In this document: positions 9,230 to 17,141 of the stretch, one piece after another
Layout of the letters: every line of letters begins with the position of its first letter
Position numbering within the stretch: position 1 is the first letter of the stretch
NCBI RefSeq assembly: GCF_000420945.1
Contig: NZ_ATVX01000001.1
Location: forward strand, 62,001-126,000
Length of the DNA stretch: 64,000 nucleotides
From: Butyrivibrio sp. VCB2006
GTDB taxonomy: Bacteria; Bacillota; Clostridia; Lachnospirales; Lachnospiraceae
Direction of reading: 5' to 3'
The notes under the pieces: model-generated
The model's database searches: none
Seen by the model: only the letters and a program-made list of their open reading frames with translations
Told to the model about the DNA's origin: nothing
Program-made: the position numbers and the translations under genes

Positions 9230-10498
9230 ATGGCTTTAATTAAGAAACCTGTTACTGGTATGAAGGATATTTTGCCCTCAGAAATGCAGCTGAGGGATTA
9301 TTGCATTGGCATTATCAAGAAGACCTATGCAGAATTTGGATTTACATCAATCGAAACACCTGCTGTCGAGTCTCTTGCTAATCTTAACAGCAAGCAGGGC
9401 GGCGAGAATGAGAAGCTTATCTTCAAAGTAATGAAGAGAGGAGAGAAGCTTAACCTTGAGACAGCCAAGGAAGAGAACGACCTTACAGATTCAGGACTTC
9501 GTTATGACCTGACTGTTCCCCTTGTTCGTTTCTATGCTAATCACGCTAATGAGCTTCCTGCTCCATTCAAGGCGCTTCAGATGGGCAATGTATGGAGAGC
9601 TGACAAGCCTCAGAAGGGAAGATATCGCCAGTTCATGCAGTGCGACATAGATATTTTGGGCGAGGCTTCAAATCTTGCTGAGATTGAGCTTATTCTGGCT
9701 ACAACTACAACTCTTGGAAGACTTGGCTTCAAGGATTTCAAGATCCGTATCAACGACAGAAGAATGCTTAAGGCAATGGCTGCATACAGTGGATTCCCTG
9801 AGGAAGAATACGATAACGTATTTATTACTCTTGATAAGATGGATAAGATTGGTATCGATGGCGTGGCAGAGACACTTGTTAAGCAGGGCTATGATCAGGC
9901 AAGCGTTGATAAGTACCTGGATCTTTTCAAGGCAGCAGAAGGTAAGCAGAATCTTGAGGGTATCAAGGTTATTGCTGATAAGATTGGAGGTTTCCTTGAC
10001 GCTGACACAAGAGACAACCTCAATGAGATCATCAGCAGTGTAGATGCTACCAAGACAGCTCAGTTTGAGATGGAATTTGATCCTACACTTGTAAGAGGAA
10101 TGAGCTATTATACAGGAACTATCTTCGAGGTTGCTATGCCTCAGTACGGCGGAAGCTGCGGCGGTGGCGGACGTTATGATAAGATGGTTGGTAAGTTCCT
10201 TGGCCAGGATACTCCGGCTTGCGGATTCTCAATTGGTTTTGAGCGTATCATCATGATCATGATGGATGAAGGCTTCAAGATTCCGGGAGAGAGCGATAAG
10301 ATTGCTTTCCTTATTGAGAAAGGCATCAAGGGAGAGAGACTTGCTGAGATTATTTCTGAGGCACAGAAAGAGAGAGCAGCAGGTAAGAACGTTCTCACAG
10401 TTCGCATGGCTAAGAACAAGAAGTTCCAGAAACAGCAGCTTACTGAGCAGGGCTATGAGGATATCAGAGACTTCTATGAGAAACCTTTAGATGCATGA
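9230..10498 (+). CDS. hisS: histidyl-tRNA synthetase
   Basis: Class II aminoacyl-tRNA synthetase charging tRNA-His, 422 aa, close to the usual length. Motif 2 is seen as GNVWRADKPQKGRYRQFMQC, the histidine-specific HisA loop as LVRGMSYYTGTIFEV, a glycine-rich GGSCGGGGRYD segment, and motif 3 as GFSIGFERI. The C-terminal anticodon-binding domain is short but present (GERLAEIISEAQKERAAGKN). The DKPQKGRYRQF form with an inserted lysine is the variant I associate with Clostridia. It starts a run of same-strand genes with rhaM, a phosphatase and a CorC-like protein. Cytoplasmic and essential. Confidence 0.95.
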   Translation: MALIKKPVTGMKDILPSEMQLRDYCIGIIKKTYAEFGFTSIETPAVESLANLNSKQGGENEKLIFKVMKRGEKLNLETAKEENDLTDSGLRYDLTVPLVRFYANHANELPAPFKALQMGNVWRADKPQKGRYRQFMQCDIDILGEASNLAEIELILATTTTLGRLGFKDFKIRINDRRMLKAMAAYSGFPEEEYDNVFITLDKMDKIGIDGVAETLVKQGYDQASVDKYLDLFKAAEGKQNLEGIKVIADKIGGFLDADTRDNLNEIISSVDATKTAQFEMEFDPTLVRGMSYYTGTIFEVAMPQYGGSCGGGGRYDKMVGKFLGQDTPACGFSIGFERIIMIMMDEGFKIPGESDKIAFLIEKGIKGERLAEIISEAQKERAAGKNVLTVRMAKNKKFQKQQLTEQGYEDIRDFYEKPLDA

Positions 10499-10584
10499 AA
10501 CTGAGAAGGTTTCAGAGAAATTTGCGTTGATGGGGAAATTCCGGTGTGACACAATGAAGAAAAACCGGATTGGGGGATCATAAG

Positions 10585-10899
10585 ATGATTAGAAAAGGCT
10601 TTAAAATGAAGTTATATCCAGGAATGGAGAAGGAGTACGAAAAGAGACACAACGAGTTGTGGCCTGAAATGCAGCAGATGATCCATGAGCATGGCGGACA
10701 CAACTACAGTATTTATCTTGATCCTGAGACTCTTGTTCTCTATGGATATATAGAAATTGAAGATGAGGAGCTTTGGGCAAAGAGTGCAGATACTGCTATA
10801 AACCGTAAATGGTGGGATTTTATGGCAGATATCATGGAGACTAATCCTGATAACAGCCCTGTAGCTGTAGATTTACACCCTGTGTTCCATTTAGATTAA
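10585..10899 (+). CDS. rhaM: L-rhamnose mutarotase
   Basis: Small dimeric alpha/beta enzyme of 104 aa that interconverts the alpha and beta anomers of L-rhamnose. Family hallmarks are the start IRKGFKMKLYPG, the segment KRHNELWPEM, the HNYSIYLD strand, LYGYIEIEDEELW, and the C-terminal SPVAVDLHPVFHLD. The ATG at 10585 follows a GGGGGATC site; a TTG at 10570 is an alternative. No other rhamnose gene (isomerase, kinase, aldolase, regulator) is in the window, so it is an isolated copy between hisS and a phosphatase. Confidence 0.9.
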   Translation: MIRKGFKMKLYPGMEKEYEKRHNELWPEMQQMIHEHGGHNYSIYLDPETLVLYGYIEIEDEELWAKSADTAINRKWWDFMADIMETNPDNSPVAVDLHPVFHLD

Positions 10900-10907
10900 A
10901 GTTGGAT

Positions 10908-11573
10908 ATGAAATGCAATACTGTTATTTTTGATTTGGACGGCACTCTTCTTAACACCTTGGAAGATCTGATGGACAGTGTTAATTACGCTCTGGGGCGT
11001 TACAATATGCCCCTGAGATCACTTGATGAAATCAGGCACTTTGTCGGAAACGGTGTTGAGAGACTTATGGAGCTTGCTGTTCCTGAGGGCAAAAAGAATC
11101 CTCTTTTTGCAGACGCGTTTGCTTGTTTCAAGGAATATTATCTGATTCACTGTAACGATAAGACAGGTCCTTATCCACATATTATGGAGCTCTTGGAAGC
11201 GCTTCATGATAAGGGCTTTAACTTGGCTATAGTTTCCAATAAATATATGAATGCTGTAAAAGAGCTTAACGAACTCTATTTTAGCAAGTTTATATCAGTA
11301 GCCATCGGAGAGTCTGCCGGAATACGCAAGAAACCTGCACCGGATACAGTGGAAGCAGCCATAAAGGAACTTGGTGTAAACAAGGAAAACTGTGTATATG
11401 TAGGTGATTCTGAAGTTGACCATATGACAGCGCTTAACAGCGGACTTAGATGTATATCCTGTCTGTGGGGCTTTAGAACCAAGGATGAACTTTTGGCAGC
11501 CGGCGCTGCTAATAATATTTTTGTTACTGACCCCATGCAAATACTTGACGTTTTACAGGAGGAAGAACTTTGA
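10908..11573 (+). CDS. HAD-family phosphatase, phosphoglycolate phosphatase-like
   Basis: Haloacid-dehalogenase-fold hydrolase, about 221 aa. Motif I is FDLDGTLLNT (nucleophile D9, D11), followed by an alpha-helical cap. Motif II is IVSNK, the motif III lysine lies in RKKPAPDTV, and motif IV is YVGDSEVDHMTA. This pattern matches the Gph/PGP branch, which dephosphorylates 2-phosphoglycolate and similar small phosphate esters; the true substrate is unproven. It starts at ATG 10908 (or TTG 10902), 8 bp after rhaM. Its TGA overlaps the TTG start of the next gene. Confidence 0.85.
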   Translation: MKCNTVIFDLDGTLLNTLEDLMDSVNYALGRYNMPLRSLDEIRHFVGNGVERLMELAVPEGKKNPLFADAFACFKEYYLIHCNDKTGPYPHIMELLEALHDKGFNLAIVSNKYMNAVKELNELYFSKFISVAIGESAGIRKKPAPDTVEAAIKELGVNKENCVYVGDSEVDHMTALNSGLRCISCLWGFRTKDELLAAGAANNIFVTDPMQILDVLQEEEL

Positions 11574-12856
11574 ACGTTCACTTAGTCAGGCTGATAGTAC
11601 TTATTGTGCTGGTGCTTCTCTCAGCTTTTTTCTCCTCTGCAGAGACTGCGTTTATGACTGTAAACAGAGTCAAGATGAAGGCTATTGCAGATGAAGGCAA
11701 CAAAAGAGCTGCTTCTGTTATCAGAATATGTGAAGACACACAGAAAATGCTATCAGCGATCCTAATAGGAAATAATATTGTAAACCTTAGTGCATCTGCG
11801 CTGATGACTGTCTTTGTCACAGATCTTTGGGGAAGCTTTGCGGTAGGTATTGGTACAGGAGTACTCACTCTTGTTGTACTTATAGTAGGTGAGATACTTC
11901 CCAAGACTATAGCAACGGCATATTCCGAGAATATGTCCCTTTGGTATGCCAATGTTATTCTTTTCATCATGGCTATAACAAAGCCCCTTAGCGTGGTAGT
12001 CAATGCTGTGGCATCAGTTATTCTGAAACTCCTCAGAGTAGATGTTCAGAACAGAGTGGCTATGACTGAAAATGAGCTCAAGACTTATGTTGATGTCAGC
12101 CACGAGGATGGTGTAATTGAGACCGGAGAAAAAGAGATCATTTACAATGTATTTGACTTCTCTGACGCAGTGGCCAAGGATATTATGATTCCAAGGATAG
12201 ACATGTCCTGTGTAAGCTCTGATGATGACTATAATGAAGTCATGAAGGTGTTCAAGGAAGAAATGTACACCAGAATCCCTGTTTATGAGGGAAATGAGCA
12301 GGATAATATCATTGGACTTATAAACGTCAAGGATCTTATCCTTATAGAAGATAAAGACAATTTCAAGATAAAGGATTACATAAGAAAAGCTTATTATACT
12401 TATGAATTCAAGAAGACAGCAGATCTTTTGATGGAGATGAGAGAAAAATCCCAAAACGTAGCTTTTGTTCTCTCAGAATATGGGACTACGGTGGGAATGA
12501 TCACTTTGGAAGATCTTCTTGAGGAAATCGTTGGTGAGATCAGAGACGAGTATGATTCTGATGAGGCCCAGTTTATCAAGAATCTTGGAGATAACAAGTA
12601 TCTTGTTGAGGGTAATATGAAACTGGATGATATCAATGATGCTCTTGGCACCGATTTGGATTCTGAGGATTACGATTCTATCGGTGGTCTTATGATCGAG
12701 AACCTTGACAGACTTCCGGGATATGGAGAAACAGTTACTCTTGACAACGGAATAACTCTTACTGCAAGAGCAATCAAACGTAACCGAATTACCAAGGTGC
12801 TGATGCATGTAGAGCCGCTCAAGGAGCAAGAAACTGAAGATGATAATAAAGAATAA
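11570..12856 (+). CDS. CNNM/CorC-HlyC family membrane protein with CBS pair
   Basis: 428 aa protein of the hemolysin C/CorC group, implicated in divalent cation (magnesium) efflux or homeostasis. The order is: an N-terminal DUF21/CNNM transmembrane domain with about four hydrophobic helices and the GEILPKT motif; two CBS domains (about residues 200-320, IMIPRIDMSC and MITLEDLLEEIVGEI); and the C-terminal transporter-associated domain (GLMIENLDRLPGYGETV). It starts at a TTG that overlaps the upstream TGA, with AGGAGGAAG positioned correctly. The role is inferred from the family, and the old hemolysin label should not be taken literally. Confidence 0.88.
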   Translation: MNVHLVRLIVLIVLVLLSAFFSSAETAFMTVNRVKMKAIADEGNKRAASVIRICEDTQKMLSAILIGNNIVNLSASALMTVFVTDLWGSFAVGIGTGVLTLVVLIVGEILPKTIATAYSENMSLWYANVILFIMAITKPLSVVVNAVASVILKLLRVDVQNRVAMTENELKTYVDVSHEDGVIETGEKEIIYNVFDFSDAVAKDIMIPRIDMSCVSSDDDYNEVMKVFKEEMYTRIPVYEGNEQDNIIGLINVKDLILIEDKDNFKIKDYIRKAYYTYEFKKTADLLMEMREKSQNVAFVLSEYGTTVGMITLEDLLEEIVGEIRDEYDSDEAQFIKNLGDNKYLVEGNMKLDDINDALGTDLDSEDYDSIGGLMIENLDRLPGYGETVTLDNGITLTARAIKRNRITKVLMHVEPLKEQETEDDNKE

Positions 12857-12861
12857 AAGCT

Positions 12862-12890
12862 CTTTATAAATTTATGAAAATATGTTATAG
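12862..12890 (+). promoter_or_regulatory. putative promoter of scfA
   Basis: TTTATA (12862-12867), 17-bp spacer, TATAGT (12885-12890), followed by a leader of about 50 nt and an AGTAGGAGG site before the SCIFF ATG. The -35 box is weak (4 of 6). A second possible pair, TTGATG/TTATTA, lies a little further down. Confidence 0.4.
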
Positions 12891-12948
12891 TGAGTTGATG
12901 AAAAACTCGAAATATGGTTATTACCACATTTTCTAGTAGGAGGCAATT

Positions 12949-13095
12949 ATGAAACACGTTAAATCATTAGTTACAAGAAACCTTAAGGAATCAATGAAGA
13001 AGGGCGGATGCGGCGAGTGCCAGACATCATGCCAGTCTGCTTGCAAGACTTCCTGCACAGTAGGAAATCAGAGCTGCGAACAGCTTAGCAAGTAA
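12949..13095 (+). CDS. scfA: SCIFF ribosomal peptide precursor (six cysteines in forty-five)
   Basis: 48 aa RiPP precursor with cysteines at positions 21, 24, 28, 32, 36 and 43, matching the SCIFF family found in most Clostridia. The N-terminal half is a basic leader (KSLVTRNLKESMKK) and the C-terminal half is the Cys/Ser/Thr-rich core. In the Clostridium thermocellum homologue the maturase forms a Cys-Thr thioether link; C32 and T37 here sit in the equivalent arrangement. A strong AGTAGGAGG site precedes the ATG. The maturase gene follows after a terminator-like hairpin. The biological role of SCIFF is not known. Confidence 0.95.
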   Translation: MKHVKSLVTRNLKESMKKGGCGECQTSCQSACKTSCTVGNQSCEQLSK

Positions 13096-13105
13096 TTTAC
13101 CGGTT

Positions 13106-13133
13106 CAGATATTCCGGGAAGCACATAACTAAT
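13106..13133 (+). other. hairpin in the scfA-scfB spacer
   Basis: Inverted repeat TTCCGGGA ... TCCCGGAA close behind the scfA stop codon, ahead of a second small hairpin (ACATGA/TCATGT, 13141-13157) and the terminator at 13159. These stacked structures could protect the 3' end of the short scfA transcript. Confidence 0.5.
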
Positions 13134-13158
13134 CCCGGAAACATGATTTAGTCATGTC

Positions 13159-13189
13159 GGGCAGCGGCTTTGCCGCTGCTCACTTTTTG
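13159..13189 (+). terminator. terminator between scfA and scfB
   Basis: A 10-bp GC-rich stem (arms 13159-13168 and 13172-13181, loop TTT), then ACTTTTTG. It probably lets most transcripts stop after scfA, with partial read-through to the maturase, which is a usual way to make far more precursor than enzyme. Confidence 0.82.
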
Positions 13190-13252
13190 TGGTTATTCAA
13201 AGGAGGCATTTCCGAGCCTGACTTTGTAATTAGTTATTAGTTAGGAGTATTT

Positions 13253-14692
13253 ATGATTCACGCGTATAAGAACAACGGCTACAACATCGTTTTAGATGTT
13301 AACAGTGGTTCAGTGCATGTTGTAGATGACGTTGTTTTCGACCTTGTAGAGGTCGTAGAGAAAAGACTGCAGGACAAATACGGTACTGCAGCAGCTGCCG
13401 AGGATAACACTGGTGTAGACGAGGCAGATGTTAAGTGGCTCTTTGATGATGTTACAAGTACTACTGATATTAAGGACAAATACTCAGAGGAAGACATCAG
13501 AGAAGCTATAGAAGAGCTTTTAGAGCTCAGAGCAGGTGAAGTCCTCTATGTAGATGATGTATATGAGAACTACGTAGAAGATTTCCAGAACAGAGATACA
13601 GTAATCAAGGCTCTTTGCCTTAACATAGCACATGACTGTAATCTCAGATGTAAGTATTGTTTCGCTGACGAGGGGGAGTATCACGGCAGAAGAGCTCTCA
13701 TGAGTGAAGAAGTTGGTAAGGCGGCTCTTGATTTCCTTATCAAGAATTCCGGCAACAGAAGAAACCTTGAGGTTGATTTCTTTGGCGGCGAGCCACTTAT
13801 GAACTGGGAAGTTGTCAAGAAAATCGTTGAATACGGCAGATCTATTGAAAAAGAGCACAACAAGAATTTCAGATTTACTATTACAACAAACGGTACCCTT
13901 TTAAATGATGAGATACTTGAGTATGTCAACAAGGAAATGGGTAATATAGTTCTTTCTATCGACGGACGTAAAGAGGTTAACGACTTTATGCGTCCAAGGA
14001 AGGGCGGACAGGGCTGCTACGAGGATATAGTTCCTAAGTTCCAGAAGGTGGCAGAATCCCGTCATCAGCTCAGATACTTTGTAAGAGGTACCTTTACTCA
14101 TAACAATCTTGATTTCTCAGAGGATGTTAAGCATCTTGCAGATCTTGGTTTCAAGCAGATTTCAGTAGAGCCTGTTGTAGCTAAGCCTGAGGACTGGTAC
14201 GCGCTCAAGGATGAAGATATTCCTAAGCTTTGCGAGGAATACGACAAGCTTGCCAAGTTCTATATTGAGAGACACAAAGAGGGAAGAGGCTTTAATTTCT
14301 TCCACTTTAACATTGATCTTGAAGGCGGCCCTTGTGTAGCAAAGAGACTTTCAGGATGTGGTTCAGGATGCGAGTACCTTGGTGTTACTCCTTGGGGAGA
14401 CCTTTACCCTTGCCATCAGTTCGTTGGTAATGAAGACTTCATTATGGGTAATGTATATGATGGAATAACAAGAAATGACATTCGCGAGATGTTCAAGAAG
14501 AGTAATGTTTATTCCAGACCTGAATGCGAGAAGTGTTTCGCAAGATATTATTGCAGCGGCGGTTGCGCTGCCAACGCCTATAATTTCAATGGCGATATTA
14601 ACACAACATATAAGCACGGATGTGAGCTTCAGAGAAAGCGCATAGAATGTGCCATTATGATAAAAGCGGCTTTAGCCGAAGAAGAAGGTTAA
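13253..14692 (+). CDS. scfB: SCIFF radical SAM maturase (thioether cross-link-forming)
   Basis: 479 aa radical SAM/SPASM enzyme that modifies the SCIFF peptide. An N-terminal peptide-recognition region (HAYKNNGYNIVLDVNSGSVH) is followed by the [4Fe-4S] motif CX3CX2C at C129, C133 and C136. The SPASM part has further cysteines at 361, 369, 373, 387, 425, 428, 434, 438 and 457, expected to bind two auxiliary clusters. Known homologues join a cysteine sulfur to a threonine of the precursor. It begins about 157 bp after scfA and is followed 16 bp later by secDF, suggesting that peptide maturation and export-related genes are co-transcribed. Confidence 0.95.
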   Translation: MIHAYKNNGYNIVLDVNSGSVHVVDDVVFDLVEVVEKRLQDKYGTAAAAEDNTGVDEADVKWLFDDVTSTTDIKDKYSEEDIREAIEELLELRAGEVLYVDDVYENYVEDFQNRDTVIKALCLNIAHDCNLRCKYCFADEGEYHGRRALMSEEVGKAALDFLIKNSGNRRNLEVDFFGGEPLMNWEVVKKIVEYGRSIEKEHNKNFRFTITTNGTLLNDEILEYVNKEMGNIVLSIDGRKEVNDFMRPRKGGQGCYEDIVPKFQKVAESRHQLRYFVRGTFTHNNLDFSEDVKHLADLGFKQISVEPVVAKPEDWYALKDEDIPKLCEEYDKLAKFYIERHKEGRGFNFFHFNIDLEGGPCVAKRLSGCGSGCEYLGVTPWGDLYPCHQFVGNEDFIMGNVYDGITRNDIREMFKKSNVYSRPECEKCFARYYCSGGCAANAYNFNGDINTTYKHGCELQRKRIECAIMIKAALAEEEG

Positions 14693-14708
14693 TGGGAGGA
14701 TTTTTAGT

Positions 14709-16973
14709 ATGAAACGCTTAAAATCAGTGATCGGGCTGATCCTTATGCTGGCTCTCCTTGGGGGACTTGGATATTCAGCAGTAGTAGGACTTGGCTCAGA
14801 CAAGTCAGGATCATTATCCAGTATTCCACTTGGACTTGATCTTGCGGGTGGTGTCAGCATCACTTATGAAGTAGTTGGGGATGAGAATCCTGACAAAGAG
14901 GATATGTCTGATACAATATACAAGCTTCAGCAGCGTGTAGATCAGTACAGCACAGAGTCACTTGTTTATCAGGAAGGTTCCAACAGAATTAACATCGAAA
15001 TTCCAGGTGTATCAGATGCCAATGCTATATTGGAAGAACTTGGTCAGCCTGGTAACTTGTACTTTATTGCCCAGACAGATTCAGAGGGAAATGCAAACTA
15101 CGAGTACAAGCTTGATTCAACATATGGTCTTTTCTATACATATGAACTGAACAAGACAATCGAGGAACTTGAGGCAGATGGTTCAATCGTTCTTTCAGGT
15201 TCAGATGTTGAGACAGCTCAGGCTGGATATCAGCAGGATTCATATGGCGGAAATGAGCCAATCGTATCTCTTGAGTTTACAGAGGATGGTACAACAGCAT
15301 TTGCAGAGGCTACGACAAAGGCATATGCAAATGGCGAGAGCATTGGTATCTACTATGACGGACAGTTCATCAGTGTTCCTACAGTTCAGGCTGCTATTAC
15401 AGATGGCAAGGCTGTTATCACAGGAATGTCTGATTATGAGAACGCAGCAAATCTTGCATCTATGATCAGAATCGGTGGACTTAAGCTTCAGCTTAACGAG
15501 CTCCGTTCTAACGTAGTTGGTGCTCAGCTTGGTTCTGACGCTATCAGAACATCACTTTATGCTGCAGCAGTTGGTTTTGCTCTTATTGCTGTATTCATGA
15601 TCGTATTCTTCAGAATACTTGGTCTTTCAGCAACACTTGCACTTGCATTCTATTCATCACTTATGGTGTTCATGCTCTCAGCATTTGAGCAGACACTTAC
15701 ACTTCCTGGTATTGCAGGTATCATCCTTTCAATCGGTATGGCGGTTGATGCTAACGTTCTTGTATTCTCCAGAATCAAGGAAGAAATCGCCGGCGGTAAG
15801 GATGTTAATGAGGCAAGAAAGGCTGGTTATAACAAAGCTCTTTCATCAATCATCGACGGTAATGTAACAACATTCATCGTAGCATTCTGGCTCTATATTC
15901 TTGGAACAGGATCAATCAAGGGATTTGCTATAACACTTATGTTTGGTATTGTCCTTTCAATGTTCACAGCTCTTGTAATTACAAGAACTATTACATCACT
16001 GTTCTATGGAATCGGGCTTCAGAACCCTGTTCTTTACGGTAAGGCTAAGGCACCCGTTAAATTTGATTTTGTTGGTAAGAGAAAAATCTTCTACAGTGTT
16101 TCATGTGCAATCATCATTGCAGGATTCATCGCAATGGGCGTAAATGCCGGACAGGGCAAGGGGGCATTCAACTACAGCCTTGACTTTGTAGGTGGTACAT
16201 CTACAACTGTTACATTCGAGGAAGCTAAGGAACTTGCTGATCTTGAGAAGACAGTTGCTGAGGATATCAAGAAGGCAGCCGGAATCAACCAGATTCAGAT
16301 TCAGACAGTATCCGGAACAACACAGGTTATCTTCAAGACACCTACACTTAATGTTCAGCAGAGAGAAGCTGTTGAAGATGTACTTACAAATAATTACGGT
16401 GTATCAGCTGATAACATTGCCGCTGAGACAATCAGTTCAGTTATCAGTAGCGAGATGAGAGCAGACGCTATTGTAGCTCTTCTTGTATCTCTTGTATGTA
16501 TGCTTATTTACATTTGGATCAGATTCAAGGACATCAAGTTTGGTGCAGCTGCTATCATAGCTCTTGCACATGATGCACTTATCGTAATTGTGTCTTATGC
16601 ATTTACAAGATATGCAGTTGGTAACACATTCATTGCTGTTGTACTTACAATCATCGGTTACTCTATCAACGATACAATCGTTACTTTCGACCGTATCAGA
16701 GAAAACCTTGCTAATGCTACAAGCAAGAAGGAGTATGCTGATCTTGTTAATGGCAGTGTTGCTCAGACAGTTACACGAAGCCTTTTCACATCAGCTACAA
16801 CATTCTTTACAGTAGCTGCACTTTATGCATTTGGTGTTGCTGACATCAAGGCATTTGCACTTCCACTTATGGTTGGTGTAATCTGCGGTACATATTCATC
16901 AATCTTTGTTGCATCACCAATGTGGTACGACCTTAAGACTAAGTTCAAGACACTGTTTTCAAAGGCAGCTTAA
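14709..16973 (+). CDS. secDF: fused protein translocase subunit SecDF
   Basis: 754 aa RND-type membrane protein that uses the proton motive force to help SecYEG-driven export. Both halves are present in one chain: SecD with the start VIGLILMLALLGGLGYS, the LDLAGGV motif and a large extracytoplasmic domain; then SecF with YSLDFVGGTS and GYSINDTIVTFDRIRENL. About twelve membrane segments are seen. Many Clostridia encode secD and secF separately, so the fusion is worth noting. It lies directly after the SCIFF maturase in the same direction, an arrangement I recall from other Clostridia, and is closed by a strong terminator. Confidence 0.95.
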   Translation: MKRLKSVIGLILMLALLGGLGYSAVVGLGSDKSGSLSSIPLGLDLAGGVSITYEVVGDENPDKEDMSDTIYKLQQRVDQYSTESLVYQEGSNRINIEIPGVSDANAILEELGQPGNLYFIAQTDSEGNANYEYKLDSTYGLFYTYELNKTIEELEADGSIVLSGSDVETAQAGYQQDSYGGNEPIVSLEFTEDGTTAFAEATTKAYANGESIGIYYDGQFISVPTVQAAITDGKAVITGMSDYENAANLASMIRIGGLKLQLNELRSNVVGAQLGSDAIRTSLYAAAVGFALIAVFMIVFFRILGLSATLALAFYSSLMVFMLSAFEQTLTLPGIAGIILSIGMAVDANVLVFSRIKEEIAGGKDVNEARKAGYNKALSSIIDGNVTTFIVAFWLYILGTGSIKGFAITLMFGIVLSMFTALVITRTITSLFYGIGLQNPVLYGKAKAPVKFDFVGKRKIFYSVSCAIIIAGFIAMGVNAGQGKGAFNYSLDFVGGTSTTVTFEEAKELADLEKTVAEDIKKAAGINQIQIQTVSGTTQVIFKTPTLNVQQREAVEDVLTNNYGVSADNIAAETISSVISSEMRADAIVALLVSLVCMLIYIWIRFKDIKFGAAAIIALAHDALIVIVSYAFTRYAVGNTFIAVVLTIIGYSINDTIVTFDRIRENLANATSKKEYADLVNGSVAQTVTRSLFTSATTFFTVAALYAFGVADIKAFALPLMVGVICGTYSSIFVASPMWYDLKTKFKTLFSKAA

Positions 16974-17003
16974 TTAAGTGAACTGATCAGAATATGATAT
17001 TTG

Positions 17004-17041
17004 AGAACCGATTCCTCAAGTTGGGGAATCGGTTCTTTTTT
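17004..17041 (+). terminator. rho-independent terminator after secDF
   Basis: Perfect 12-bp stem (17004-17015 with 17025-17036) followed by six T. It ends the scfB-secDF transcript. Confidence 0.92.
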
Positions 17042-17075
17042 ACACGTTTTTATACGAGTATCGGGGCGGATGGTG

Positions 17076-17081
17076 TATAAT
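17076..17081 (+). promoter_or_regulatory. possible -10 box for recJ
   Basis: A TATAAT hexamer lies 60 bp before the recJ start and just after the secDF terminator. No convincing -35 box is seen at the right distance. Confidence 0.35.
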
Positions 17082-17141
17082 TGGAGCAGCAGTTTTCGCC
17101 TTGAAAAACGCAATTTTTTTTATATTGAAATGGGGATATTT

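Noticed and set aside
17001..17141. 47-residue N-terminal extension of RecJ
   Set aside because: It would start inside the secDF terminator; the extension is not RecJ-like.
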